Of a stretch of DNA of 64,000 bases, positions 21,775 through 32,895 are shown piece after piece (the first letter of the stretch is position 1; each line of letters starts with the position of its first letter). Source of the stretch: Eremomyces bilateralis CBS 781.70 (lineage: Eukaryota > Ascomycota > Dothideomycetes > Eremomycetales > Eremomycetaceae); contig NW_022985079.1 of NCBI RefSeq assembly GCF_010015585.1, positions 535,652 through 599,651 of the forward strand. Direction: 5' to 3'. The notes beneath the pieces are model-generated. The model saw nothing but the letters and a program-made list of their open reading frames with translations, did not search any database and was not told the DNA's origin. Made by a program: the position numbers and the translations under genes.

Positions 21775-23219
21775 ATGGAGGACATCGAGTTTGCTGCCCT
21801 CGCGAAGGACGACCCCGACTTCGCCAAAGTGCTAAAGGAGAATAATAAGATCGATTTCTGGGACCCATTGGCGGTACAGTACGTTGTTGTTTGAACTGTG
21901 TCTTTCAAAATATGGTGCTAAACTGCTGCGCTAGGCAGTTGACCAAGAGTGTCCTTAGACGGGACTTTAAGCTGGAAATCAACCTACCCGGGGATCGTCT
22001 GTGCCCTCCAGTTGGTTCTAAGCGATCCAATACTTGAAGACTGAGCTGATAGATTCTCTAGGTCCCTAACCGGTAGGTCTGAACTATTGTATATTGATGA
22101 ATGGACAGGATGCTTACAACATATAGCTTTGCCTATATCAAATGGCTACAGAAACTGATTGACTCGACTGGTGACAGCTATAGGGATGCGTACGAAGAAT
22201 CACGAGAAGTGATTGGAATCGATATGTAAGAAGACACTCTTGCTATTCGGTATCATGAGCTCATGAAGTATAGCGGAGTTGGAGCCAGTTGCATCTATCC
22301 ACTACTCGGATGTGCATCGAGACCGAACTGGCGTTTTGGAGGGACTGAGATCGATGCCCGAAACCTTGAGTTCGCACAGAAAAATGTCCGAACAAATGGA
22401 CTCGAATCACGGATCCGGATTTTGCCCGCAAAAGAAGGCCAGCCCCTGATCTCGCTGGCGCAACTCGGGACCGACCATGCGGACTTTGTCATGTGCAACC
22501 CTCCATTCTTCACCTCCCTGGAGGATATGGACGCGACATATGAGACGAAAACTAAGCCACCCTCCGCTGTATGCACTGGAGCCGCGGTCGAGATGATCAC
22601 CGACGGCGGAGACCTCGGCTTTGCGCTTCAGATATTCGCCCTCAGCCAGTCACTCAAAACGAAGATTCAGTGGTATTCGTGTCTGCTAGGCAAGCTCCAG
22701 AGCGCCAAAGATCTCGTCGCTCGTCTCAAGGAGTCGGAGATTACTAATTTCGCCGCACACTGCCTTCAGACCGGCGGTCGCACCAAGCGGTGGCTGGTTG
22801 CATGGTCCTATGACGACCTACGCCCTGAGGATAGCATTGCACGAGGCGATGGTTTGAGCAAAGAGCTACTTCCGCCATCCACGTCGGCCCAGATCCTCGT
22901 CAGGGACATGCCAGCTTCGAATTTGGGAGACGCCGTAAACCAGATTTTCGCCGACCTCCCGCTTCGCTGGATATGGAAAGCATCCAACCTCAAAGGTCTT
23001 GCTCTCGCTACAGAAAACGTCTGGTCACGATCTTACCGCCGGAAAATGAAGTTTCAGGGAGACTCGACGTCGAAGTCTGATGAGGACCGCCCGGTTGCGC
23101 TCGCTGTGCTAGTCCTGGTTCATTCCAACCAGGTCACCGTTCGGTGGATGAGAGGCGAAGACCATGTGCTCTACGAAAGCTTCTGCGGCATGCTGAGGCG
23201 CAGCCTTTTGGCAAAGTAA
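21775..23219 (+). CDS. mtl16: METTL16-like U6 snRNA N6-adenosine methyltransferase
   Basis: Five exons: 21775-21878, 21935-22010, 22062-22072 (11-nt microexon), 22127-22225 and 22274-23219, giving 411 residues. The N-terminus (FWDPLAVQQLTKSVL, then LCPPVPNRFAYIKW) and the SAM-binding GIDIGVGASCIYPLLG loop match the METTL16/YbiN family, and the catalytic NPPF motif is in MCNPPFF. This family methylates an adenosine in the U6 snRNA ACAGA box and so affects 5' splice-site choice. The microexon encodes the VPNR segment; its upstream donor (GTTGGT) is weak, but frame and family sequence require it. The human VCR extension is not obvious. Nuclear action is inferred from the family. Confidence 0.88.
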
Positions 23220-23731
23220 AACACGCGATAAAATGCCCAATGCCCTCGATTCTCACGGTCGGATGTTCGACGCCAGCGACGCAGGGAACCCTTTCCTTTG
23301 GTGTTCAGCCACGCATCTCTTCTCAGAGTACGCCATGATGTCGCACACCTTGACTGGGGATCCGTCGTGTAAATCAAATGGTAAGAATTCGCCATTGCAT
23401 CTGGTACCTGTGCTAACAATGTGTTCAAGGGAGCTGGGATTCATAGCCCACTGAATCACACATCTTACGTTGCTTCCCTAGCTGCATACTCCATTCGATC
23501 CTATCGCTGTGGACTCTGCTATGGAATATTCCGTCCATTAGAGCAAAGCTGATGGATGTCGCATGAACTTCAGCCTTGGAAGCTTACATCTACAATGACG
23601 TATACGAAATGATGAATCTCGTCTTGATTTCAGGCGAGCTTAATTTACCTGAGCGGCAGTCTGCCAGCGAAGTTGAAACCGACCATACTCCATCACACCA
23701 CATCTCCAAAGCACCCAAAAATGGTAGATTC
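23220..23731. other. Convergent intergenic region
   Basis: This holds the 3' flanks of the METTL16-like gene and the GNAT gene. Short frames on both strands overlap and look like chance. Nothing else was recognised. Confidence 0.5.
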
Positions 23732-24349
23732 CTATTCCGAATGAATCCTGACGTCTTGCCCAAGTACTCGTTCCTCCTTTCCACTCGCCAACTTAACCAA
23801 CGCCTCTCCATCCACTCTCAACCCCACCCACTCCACCATCTTCGTCGCCCCAATCCCCTCATAGAACTTCAACGCATTCTCATTCCATGTCAAACACGCC
23901 CACTCCAACCTCCCCCCGTCCATCTCCACCGCCCTCCGCGCCAACTCCTTCAACAGCAACCCCGCATACCCCCGCCGCCGATACGCCGGCCGCACGTACA
24001 GGTCTTCCAGGTAAATCCCCGGGCGCGCGCGCCACGTGCTGTAGTTGAAGAAGTACAGAGCCATGCCCGCGACGTCGCCGTCCGGCGATTGAATCAGGAG
24101 CGTCTTCGCATACCCCGAGTTGCCGAGGCTCGTGCCGATGGAGTCCGTCTCTTCGAAGGACAGCGTCGTGAGGAGGGTGCCTTCGGTGGCTTCGACTTGG
24201 TCCTCACAGTTTTCGAAGGCGGCGAGCTCTTTGATGAGGTTGAGGACCGTAGTGACGTCTGCGGCCGTTAGCGGAGTCCCGGGTGCGAGACGGCATAGGA
24301 CGGGAGTACCGGCGCGTCGTGCGAGACGGATGGTTGGCTCCGTGGCCAT
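23732..24349 (-). CDS. GNAT acetyltransferase, diamine/thialysine (SSAT-like) type
   Basis: A single exon of 205 residues from the ATG at 24349; the frame is open 42 bases further up but without an ATG. The GNAT core is clear: beta-strand pair YFFNYSTWRARPGIYLEDLYV, acetyl-CoA loop RPAYRRRGYAG, then EWACLTWNENALKFYEGIGA, where the WNE--A--FY block matches spermidine/spermine acetyltransferase 1 and its thialysine-specific relatives. Members acetylate the amino group of small polyamines or lysine analogues in the cytosol. The exact substrate cannot be read from the sequence. The long plus-strand open frame over the same bases is a GC-bias shadow. Confidence 0.85.
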   Translation of the reverse strand: MATEPTIRLARRAGTPVLCRLAPGTPLTAADVTTVLNLIKELAAFENCEDQVEATEGTLLTTLSFEETDSIGTSLGNSGYAKTLLIQSPDGDVAGMALYFFNYSTWRARPGIYLEDLYVRPAYRRRGYAGLLLKELARRAVEMDGGRLEWACLTWNENALKFYEGIGATKMVEWVGLRVDGEALVKLASGKEERVLGQDVRIHSE

Positions 24350-24960
24350 CTTCACATGAGTTCCCGATTTGAAATCTTCGGATAGATTCACTTGTCCTAC
24401 AATCTACATAATTTCAGAATTCAGAATCACCAATATTTATGATTCGGGAGGGCGTCGAACCTGCTCTGATGGGACGACATTCCAAATAGTGGACCCAGAC
24501 TCGGCGCTAAATCCCGAACAGGAAGTTATAATTCAAAGTTCGAACCGAAAGGGCAACATTATGACCGCCGTACGCATCTATCAGATTCAACTTGGAAGAC
24601 TCCGAATCAACTCTCGGTTTGTTCTAATATTATCTATCAGCCAGACTATATCGGCAAAGCGATATGGTGATCAAGCACTATCAAGGCATCTGGAAATGCG
24701 CGGAGCAACCTGGATCGATTCGGACTTCATTAGATCGATGACACCATTGACACGTCTGATATCTGGGATAGGATGCCCACACGGTTCTTAATTCCTCTCC
24801 AATGATTTCCATACATCCCACCTGTAGGAACTCGGTCCCAATCCGGGGCGCTGAATTGAATTCGATTCCCGGTTCGAAAGCACCGTTCAGCATACCCGTA
24901 GGTTGCACCTGTCCTTGCAACGATCGCTCACGCGGATGCGATATCAATGGACCTTTCGTC
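24350..24960. other. Intergenic region between two minus-strand genes
   Basis: This should hold the promoter of the GNAT gene and the 3' end of the LYR gene. Frames at 24369-24791 (plus) and 24681-24947 (minus) overlap without recognisable domains. I see no repeat. Confidence 0.45.
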
Positions 24961-26121
24961 CTATCCTCCTATCTCTTCGGGAGAAGCGTGAGGTACCGAG
25001 ACCGTCTGTGCCTGGGAGCCCCACTGCACATCCCAATTTTTCCCCGCCTCGTTCCATTTCATCAGCGGACACAGGGAAAACGTATAGGCCCAGATCCGAC
25101 GCATGGTCCGAGCATCCAGCCGACTCGGAGGTACCCAAGCCCCCAGGTGGTTCAAGGGCCGAGCCAGCACGATGCGTTCGAGATACCGGCTGACGGTCTT
25201 TTCCAGAATTTCCGAGTTGTCCTCGGATGAGTGCTCCTCGCCATCTGCGGTCTCTGCTTTGAGTGCGTTGGCACCCTTCACCATTTCGTAAAGCTTTTGC
25301 CGATCGAACACCACGGGAAGTCCTTCAGGAGAAGCACGTCGCGGTCGGGGGCCTTCCCAGGGCACTTTTCCGGATGCAAGATCTCGCAAACGTTCCCACT
25401 CCGATTCGGGAAGCGGAGCCTCCAACTTGTGTAGAAACTCGGCATACAACTTGTATATGGCGTTCTGTTCTCGTTTGCGCGGCATCGGCTGGAGCCACAT
25501 ATTCGTGGACGGGATCGCGAGCTTGGTCGAGCGGAGCGTGCGTCGTTGTCGACGGCCGTTGAACGTGTGCTGGGCCTGGGACCGGGCCAGATCCCGGAGT
25601 CGCGAATATCGTGGGGAGATGGTATATGTGATGTGCTGTTTGTCGACCGTCCTCGTGCCCCATAGCTGTGCCGGAATGCTTTCGAGGCCGGGAAGCGGCG
25701 GTTCGAGAGGAGGCGCATCTCCGTCTCCAGAAGATGCGTCCGACAGATCATGGTCAGGCTGAACCAAAGTGTTTATAAGCTGACGCCTGGGTTTGCCAGT
25801 CCGGCCGTACGTCTCGAGGATAATGGTTGTTAATACCGACAGCTTTCCATGGTTGGCATTCTGCAGCCTCTCCAGGGCATGATGACCTGTGTGCAACCTC
25901 CTTAAGAGGACAGGATCCACCCACTCTTCCGGAGAGCTTTTCTTCTTCCGGCATATATACACTGCCTCTCGGATGTTTTCTCGCCCATTCCTAAACCGTT
26001 CCAGGGCATGCTGACGACAGTAGGCTCGTGCCGACGGATCAGGAAGGTAGGTGGACTCCCGCAGGATGGCACGAAGCAGATGGCGAGTTATTGGGCCATA
26101 TTTGGAACGGATTCTTTCCAT
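24961..26121 (-). CDS. Cup1-like LYR-motif protein, mitochondrial
   Basis: A single exon of 386 residues. The N-terminus (RHLLRAILRESTYLPDPSAR) has the LYR-type helix followed by the TYLPDP block that marks the fungal Cup1-like LYR domain; the Phe of the motif tail is in ALERFRNGRENI. LYR proteins bind the mitochondrial acyl-carrier protein and act in Fe-S cluster or complex assembly in the matrix, so a matrix location is inferred. The long C-terminal part is basic and contains a conserved-looking segment (SRYLERIVLARPLNHLGAW). It is transcribed divergently from the APSES factor gene, sharing a 590-bp promoter with cell-cycle boxes. Confidence 0.8.
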   Translation of the reverse strand: MERIRSKYGPITRHLLRAILRESTYLPDPSARAYCRQHALERFRNGRENIREAVYICRKKKSSPEEWVDPVLLRRLHTGHHALERLQNANHGKLSVLTTIILETYGRTGKPRRQLINTLVQPDHDLSDASSGDGDAPPLEPPLPGLESIPAQLWGTRTVDKQHITYTISPRYSRLRDLARSQAQHTFNGRRQRRTLRSTKLAIPSTNMWLQPMPRKREQNAIYKLYAEFLHKLEAPLPESEWERLRDLASGKVPWEGPRPRRASPEGLPVVFDRQKLYEMVKGANALKAETADGEEHSSEDNSEILEKTVSRYLERIVLARPLNHLGAWVPPSRLDARTMRRIWAYTFSLCPLMKWNEAGKNWDVQWGSQAQTVSVPHASPEEIGG

Positions 26122-26711
26122 GAAAACCTCTTATCTCAACACCCACGAACCCCGAGTGGTGAGACGCGTGAAAACGCGATGCAGACGCGTCCTGTGGCTG
26201 GTTAAGGCTGATCTACTCATCTACAAAGAATCCTCTTGGAATTCTCTTGGAATGATATGAACAGGGAGGCACGGAGGCACGGAGGGAACAGATGAAGCCT
26301 GATGGTAATAAAGATTACCTAAACACTGGCGTCGGGCCGAAGCGCTCCGACAGCGCTGATTGGCGGTTGGCACGTCGCACACTTCCACTCCCACTTGCTC
26401 CTCCAACGCGTTTCTCCGCTGTGTCGCGCGTGTCCACGTCGGTCTTCATCCTCTACTCCTCCATACCAATCCATATCCATCCATCTGTCTGCGCTCCACG
26501 TAACCCACTATCAGTCTATCACCCCTCCTCTTTGGATCTCATCATCGAACACTCTTAGCCTGACATCCCTTTTCTCGTGTGCGCGCTCATTCCCATCCGA
26601 GTACGGAGTACGGAATACCTCTCGTCTTTGCGCACGCTCCACACTGCACGCTCCACCACCATCGAACCCGACGTGACATGCCTTGCATTTGGTGATCCGC
26701 TTCCTACAGGA
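26122..26711. promoter_or_regulatory. Divergent promoter with three MluI cell-cycle boxes
   Basis: Perfect ACGCGT sites lie at 26164, 26185 and 26406, with a near match ACGCGA at 26174. ACGCGT is the MCB element bound by MBF-type APSES factors, and the downstream gene encodes such a factor. Elsewhere in the window the hexamer appears roughly once per 5 kb by my reading, so three in 250 bp stand out. Autoregulation is inferred. Confidence 0.6.
26678..26695 (+). promoter_or_regulatory. Short upstream ORF (5 codons) in the APSES gene leader
   Basis: An ATG at 26678 reads MPCIW then TGA, ending 16 bases before the main start at 26712 and in another frame. It would lie in the leader of any transcript starting further upstream. 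A translational effect is inferred. Confidence 0.45.
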
Positions 26712-29563
26712 ATGTCGGCCACGATCGAATCGGTAGTTCCACCACAGCCTCTCCCAATTGCATACTCTCGTGCGGCCAGCTCCGCTTCAAACCTTGAGGG
26801 AATGCAATATCAAGCCTCCTACGATGGCCGCCAGCCGTCCTTCTCCAGCTCGACCGGCCCCTCGTCGCAAATGAGCTTTAGCGCCTCACAGTCGGCTTCG
26901 CAACCGACGCAGCCAACGTCTCAATCGGCTCCGAATTCCTATCGAAATCACTCGCATGCAAATGGCCATCAGCAGGTCGCTGTCGAAGAGGGGCCAGCGA
27001 TCTATCGGGTATGTTCCGATGCTTCTCGCGTGCCGGGAATCCCGACTTACATCACCCAGGCGGTCTATTCAGGAGTGTCCGTGTATGAGATGGAGGTGAA
27101 CGGTATCGCCGTCATGAGGAGACGCCCGGACTCCTGGCTGAATGCGACCCAAGTGCTGAAAGTCGCGGGGGTGGACAAAGGCAAGCGCACCAAGGTTCTT
27201 GAGCGCGAGGTGCAAACCGGCGAACACGAGAAGGTTCAGGGAGGATATGGCAAGTATCAAGGGACCTGGATCAATTTCCGACGGGGTCGCGAATTCTGCC
27301 GACAGTATGGTGTTGAGGAACTGCTGCGCCCGTTGCTGGACTACGACATCACCATCGACGACAATCTCCCAGAGGGAAGTCAGATGGAGACTCCGACGAA
27401 AGAGCAGGCAATGGCGGCGCTTCGAAAACGATTCTATAACACGTCCATGGACGGACGAGTCCCGGTCCAGACCCCGAACGGGACGTTCTTTTCCAACATC
27501 TCACCCACCGCTTCCAATGCCCTCGCCGCCATGAACAAGGTTGCTCGGATCAATTCTCCCGCGCCTCGTCCCGGAAGCGCACAGAAACGGCCTGGAACCA
27601 ATTCGCATCGTTACTCCCAGCAGCACATGCCGGGAAGCCAGGAATCCTTCCGAAATGCGAGCCAACAAAGCATGCAGAGTTTCACATCCGAACGAAGTTT
27701 CAATGGACCGGTTCCCAACGAGCCCGTCTATCTCTCGCAAGGGAGCCACTATGGAATCGAGGCGGCCGTCGATCGCCAGAGCGACTTTCAAGAGCCACCA
27801 AGGAAACGAATGCGATCCAGTCAGGAAGACCCGTTCTCACAGCTTGACAACGGCGACGCCGACATGCTGGAAGGCACTCCGACGGAGCCGAATGAATCGT
27901 TTGTTTACCGCGATCTCGGTCAGCTGCGAGAAGAAGTGGAAGAGGTCGAGCTCCGTACGCCGATGCCGGCGATGCCGCATCCCGGTGACAAGATCGATGA
28001 GGATAAGCAGGCACTATTGATGGACCTTTTCGCCGACCTCAACCGGACCGATTATGTTCACCACGAGGCGTTAACGACGCTCTCCGGTACCGACTTCGAC
28101 ATTCCTCTGGACAACTCGGCGAACACCGCGCTACATTGGGCCGCGACCCTTGCGCGGGTTCCTCTTTTACGGCTCCTCATTTCCCAAGGAGCAAATATCT
28201 TCCGAGGCAACGTCATTGGCCAAACCCCTTTGATGTCGGCGGTGACGGTGAACAACTGCCTAGAACAGAGCTGTTTCCCCGAACTCCTGGAGACATTGAG
28301 CCCCTTGATCGAGTACCGAGATACTCAAGGTCGTACCATCCTCCATCACATCGCCGTCTCTTCAGGCATCAAAGGCCGCGCTACCTCCAGCAAGTACTAT
28401 CTCGAAGCCCTATTAGAGTACTTGGTGAGGAGTAGCAACACTCCTAACGGGCAGCCTGAGCCACCCCCGAGTTCGAGGAAACCGATTGGGTTGATGCGTT
28501 TCATGAGCGAGATGGTCAACGCGCGAGACAAGGGCGGAAACACAGCTCTCAACCTCGTTGCTCGAATCGGTAACCGCAGCATCATCCAGCAGCTTATCGA
28601 GGTGCAGGCCGATCCGACCATTCCCAATTTCAAAGGCTTGCGACCCATCGATTTCGGTGTCGGAACCGACTCGGAACGGACAAACTCACAAATCCCGATG
28701 AGCCAAACCAGTTCTCCCAGCAAATCCAGACTATCCTCCAGCCGTATCGATGAGAGCAGCCGGGAGATCTTGCCCTGTAGGCGTTCCCGCTCCAACATAT
28801 ATATGCCGTGTAACTAATAAATGTCCCAGCCTTATCCTCTTTCCTTTCGCAGACAGATTCCCAGTTTACGGCCGAGATCCAACTCAAGCAAGAGAAGGTC
28901 GACGAGACGAACGGGCAAATCCGCGATGTCTGCGCACGACAGCGCAGCGAAGGCGAGCACCTCGCACACATGCGTCGAAAGCTACGAGACCGGTCGAATC
29001 GCGAGCAGCGGATCGCGAACCTCAAACGCGCGCTCGCCGACCAGCGGGTGCGGCTGCAGAGCGGGTCCTTCGATCTCAACATGAACGACCTGGGCCCGGA
29101 AACTGTGGCCGCCATGCAGGGGCAACCCATCTCACGCCACGTGCGCATCGGCGACGCGGACGACATGCTCTACTACAACCAGGCGGTCGGCAATCTCCCT
29201 ATCAACCCAGCCCTCGAGTCGTACGAGGACTTCGCCGCGTACGCCGACCAGCTGGCGCGGAATGGCGTCGCGGAGCACGTAGCCGCCAGCCTGCCCGCGA
29301 CGACCGCCCTGCGCGCCATCCTCGCGGTGTACCACGCGGACAACCAGGAGCTGGCCGGGCGGGCGGCAGCGCTCAAGGCGCGCGACGGGGATCTGGAGGC
29401 GCGGTATCGCCGCGTCGTGTGCCTATGCACGGGCGTCGAGGAGGATCGCGTGGACGACATGCTAGCGAATCTCGTGGCGGCGGTGGAGAGCGAGCGGGAC
29501 GAGGTGGAGGTGAGCCGCGTGCGGGAGTTTCTAAGGAAAGTCAACGTGACGGTGACCGCATGA
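26712..29563 (+). CDS. mbp1: APSES transcription factor with ankyrin repeats (MBF/SBF DNA-binding subunit, Mbp1/Res type)
   Basis: Two exons, 26712-28776 and 28830-29563, joined by a 53-nt intron, encode 932 residues. After a Ser/Gln-rich head, residues 113-205 form the KilA-N/APSES DNA-binding domain (VYEMEVNGIAVMRRRPDSWL, VAGVDKGKRTKVLEREV, GKYQGTWI). Ankyrin repeats follow at about residues 460-680 (NTALHWAATL, GQTPLMSAV, GRTILHHIAV, GNTALNLVA), then a coiled-coil segment (about 700-790) and a C-terminal helical region expected to bind a Swi6-like partner. Such factors bind MCB sites and drive G1/S genes. The ATG at 26712 is the first in frame. The 3' exon is markedly GC-rich. Whether it is the Mbp1 or the Swi4/Swi6-like paralogue is not settled by eye. 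Confidence 0.88.
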
Positions 29564-29861
29564 GTGGCGATTTACGAGCTGTATGATGATCCCGCGTCAA
29601 CTCTTGGTTAACGTCGCGTCTACGGCGACTGGATCCTTCGAAGCATCCGTATGAACCTCTGAGCAATGTACTGTTAATGATGGAGCCTAGTGATCGCAGT
29701 ATCGCGATTCGCCACTGATATCCCCTAACGTAGTGAATGAAATAGGCAATATGAACGGAAATGATCGATATTGAATTGTGATACAGAGCTGATCTACCAG
29801 ATCATATCGCGTGCTATGCCGATCTCTCGCAGCAATGATCCTATACTTCTAGCGACCGCGA

Positions 29862-31268
29862 TCAAGCCTCCGCATCAGCCCCAGCATCGAAAGACTTCGG
29901 CTGCTGCGCTGCTCGCGACGGATTCGTGCTCTCGCTCCCAACCGACACCGCATCACTCCCGTCGGTGCCCATACTCAGAGTGCTCGCTCTCTTGTGCAAA
30001 CTCTGCGTGCCCACCGGGAACTCGCTCCCTCCCGTCGTCGGCGTCCCCGGCCTTGACCCGGTCGGCGTCAGCCTCGGTGGGATCGGTTGCCCGGACGCAT
30101 ACTCCATCGTCGTCAGGGATATCCCGCCTTTTCGTCGTCGTCGATCGCCGCTAGGTCCGGCCGCGCTACTCGTGCTCCATCGTCGCTCCCGGTCGGCACC
30201 TACGCCACGCGGTGCAAGGTGGCCTCCGTTCTCGTCCACTTCGGGGGTCATTGACGTACTACTCCGCGACGACGAGCGAGAATGTGACCCTTCCGGCTCC
30301 CGTAACGTGCTCGGTCGTCGGCGGCGCTTCTCCTTCTCCTTATGCGACACCCCATGCGCTTGCGGCTTTTCCACGTCCGCTCCCCCCTTTGCCGCCCCTA
30401 GCTTCCGACTCGCCCGCGCCCACCCCCGCCATCCTGTCCACCAGAACCACCCGCCCTCCTGCCGCGCCACCTCCCGCTGCCGCGCGCGCACGCGCCGCCG
30501 CAATTCCGCCCGTCGCTCGTTCTCCTTCTCCCAGTACTCCTCGCGGAACTGCTCCCAGTGCTCGCGGAACTCCGGCGTGAACGGCTTCGGGAGGAGCAGC
30601 AGCTTCACGTAGTCGCCGCCCTGCGAGATGTCTTCCTCAGCCACCTCGACTCCCGCGGTGCTGCGGTGTCGCGCGTGCAGGTGCGCGGCGGCCTTCTTGT
30701 CGCCCGGGACGTATTCGACGCGCTGGTAGTCCGAGCCGGGGGAGGGGTAGAAGAAGTAGTAGGGGAGGAGGAAGGCGAAGTGCGAGAGCGATTCCCGCCA
30801 CCACGGACCCCGCAGGATCACCAGCTTGCAGTTGAAGCCGCGCAGCCCACGGTTGGTGATGGCGAGCCACCGGCGTGGCCACCGCACGCCGCGCTCCCAC
30901 TGCCCCGTGACCCAGAACAGCAGCGCCATGACGATGCCGCCGATGAGCGCGACCTTTTCCGCCGTGTCCACCACCCAGTACACCGACCCGCCGACCCCCG
31001 TGCCATCTTCCCGCGGCCGCAGCCACTGGCCCCAGAAGCAGTACGCGATCCACAGCGTCAGGACGGTCAGGGTGAAGGTGTTCTGGCGGCGCCGCGCCAG
31101 CAGATTGAGGTACTGCGCGCGCAGCGAGCATTCGAGGATCAGCAGGTTCAGGAAGATCTGCGACGGGGCGGACGGAAGGAGGGAGGTCGGGTCTGGTGGG
31201 GGTGGGTCGACGTCGACATCGGGAGGGGGAGTGCCTTTGACGAGGGCGTCGAGGTTGGAGGTGGACAT
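29862..31268 (-). CDS. spo7: Spo7-like regulatory subunit of the Nem1-Spo7 lipin phosphatase
   Basis: A single exon of 468 residues. The family block PSQIFLNLLILECSLRAQYL (about 35-54) precedes two membrane helices (about 64-82 and 105-121). After the second helix come NRGLRGFNCKLV, FAFLLPYYFFYP and the C-terminal helix EQFREEYWEKENERRAELRR, all Spo7 features. The last 170 residues are Ser/Arg-rich and disordered, longer than in yeast. Spo7 tethers and activates Nem1, which dephosphorylates the lipin Pah1 at the nuclear envelope/ER and so sets phospholipid versus triacylglycerol synthesis. Large plus-strand open frames here are GC-bias shadows. Confidence 0.9.
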   Translation of the reverse strand: MSTSNLDALVKGTPPPDVDVDPPPPDPTSLLPSAPSQIFLNLLILECSLRAQYLNLLARRRQNTFTLTVLTLWIAYCFWGQWLRPREDGTGVGGSVYWVVDTAEKVALIGGIVMALLFWVTGQWERGVRWPRRWLAITNRGLRGFNCKLVILRGPWWRESLSHFAFLLPYYFFYPSPGSDYQRVEYVPGDKKAAAHLHARHRSTAGVEVAEEDISQGGDYVKLLLLPKPFTPEFREHWEQFREEYWEKENERRAELRRRVRARQREVARQEGGWFWWTGWRGWARASRKLGAAKGGADVEKPQAHGVSHKEKEKRRRRPSTLREPEGSHSRSSSRSSTSMTPEVDENGGHLAPRGVGADRERRWSTSSAAGPSGDRRRRKGGISLTTMEYASGQPIPPRLTPTGSRPGTPTTGGSEFPVGTQSLHKRASTLSMGTDGSDAVSVGSESTNPSRAAQQPKSFDAGADAEA

Positions 31269-32895
31269 GGTTTCGGGGGGATATATGAATGTCCCTTGTG
31301 TAAGGATGGACAGGAGCGCGAGGCTAGGACGCCTGTTGGAGGACTAGGCTACTTCATAATGCGAGGTACCGTAGGCAGTAGGCGAGGTCAATAACGTGAT
31401 AGTACTATAGCGTGGATTGAGCCAGTGACGGGACTTGAAAGGGTTGATACTACAGTTATTACTAGAGGGTATGACGAAGGTTCGGAGTATTCCTGGGAGC
31501 TGCACGTGGAAACTGGGAGCGAAAGCGAATAATACAGTAATCGCAAGTTCGTATACCATTGTCAAGGTTGATTGGCTATTTGTGTAATTAATTCCTGGTA
31601 ATATTTTCTGTATCAGAATAGGGCTGCCTGCTCCAGCTATCTGCGACTCGCTCTTCTCGCTTCATTCTTGACTCTTGACTCACAATTCCGTCGTATCCGC
31701 TCGCGCTTCAGCATTTCATTTCCATTGATTATTATTATCATTCATCATTTATTGTATTCCAATCTCAATGCCTTTCTCCTCGAATGCTGCGCGTGTGATC
31801 GTCATCATGGCTAGCATTAGCATCCTCCACTCATGCTTCGTCCGTGCCAGCTGTTGATTCCTAACCTCTGGCCCATCGACTAGAACCCTCAGTCATGAAA
31901 CCAGAAACATGGTCCAGCCAAGTCATTTGACTCATTTCGATTCCTTTGAAGCCTTTGTTAAATCCCAATTTCTTGCTAGACATATCTTCTCTTGAAAGTT
32001 TCCTTCACCAGGGGCTGTAGGCCTATAGCCAGCGAATGGGCACTCCTTCGAAGTCAGGCCTTTCCCTTCCTGTCCTAACACGAATGTCTACCTCCATATG
32101 TCTTGATGTATCAGGGTTGGCTAACCTATTTGTTTGCATTGCAACACCCCAAGTCCTTGATATGGCAGGGTTTCATATGAGTATTGGACCATGAATGGAA
32201 AGGATCTGTTTCATTGTTGCTCCTCGGCATTAGACATTACCTACTTACATTTAAGGGCTTGTTGTAGTACTTCTAGAACAGCCATTCGGACGCTCGGATG
32301 GTCGTGCTCCCTTCATCCTAGGGCTCGCTAAATTATTTGATCTCATATATCTTGTTAATTTCGACTTAAGCATGTAATTCAAGCTTGTCCTTTGGCTTCT
32401 CATCCATGTGGTTTCATCTATCTAACACTCCTTGCGCCATGGACCCATCGTCATCTTTCAATCTCGGAGGCAGAGGCGAGAAATATTTCTGAGACAAAGT
32501 ATTTATCGTCAATATACTACCCTCTCGGTTTACAGTAGCCTGCTAGTAAAAACAATCTATCTACTAGGCTAAAGATTTTGATGTGCCCTATCAATCGGCT
32601 TTTGAGTCGCCGACCTAAACATGAACTTCGCGATTAGAATGCTTCGCCGGACATTGATACATGGTACAGTCTTCTTTTCTTATTCAATCTACTTGTTTCA
32701 TCCGCAATAGTGTCCGATCGACAATGCGCAGCGGGTATGCCTTGGCCACTCTCTCGCCAGCGCCCGGGGTCGAGAGGTTTATATGTACCAGCCTCCTGAC
32801 CCTCGAACGCCGATATCCCGTGTGCACCTGTCTATCCCATCCGGAAATTTCACTCGTTTTTCTGTTTTCTTGAAAGTTCTCGTCCTTCATTCGCC
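31269..32895. other. Long divergent intergenic region, no supported gene
   Basis: These 1.6 kb separate Spo7 (minus) from the glycine-rich secreted protein gene (plus). It is AT-richer than the flanks and no frame of note exists between about 31570 and 32650. It may hold long leaders, a non-coding transcript or a complex promoter; none can be shown here. Confidence 0.45.

Noticed and set aside
23576-24271. 231-codon plus-strand Pro/Arg-rich frame
   Set aside because: It is antisense to the GNAT gene and reflects its codon bias.
24369-24791. 140-codon plus-strand frame
   Set aside because: No recognisable domain, overlaps a minus-strand frame of similar quality and lies in a promoter region.
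28750-29586. 278-codon plus-strand frame overlapping the second APSES exon
   Set aside because: It is Arg/Gly-rich in the wrong frame; the 53-nt intron joins the correct frame into the coiled-coil region.
30558-31394. 278-codon plus-strand open frame opposite Spo7
   Set aside because: It mirrors GC-rich third positions of Spo7 and shows no recognisable protein features.
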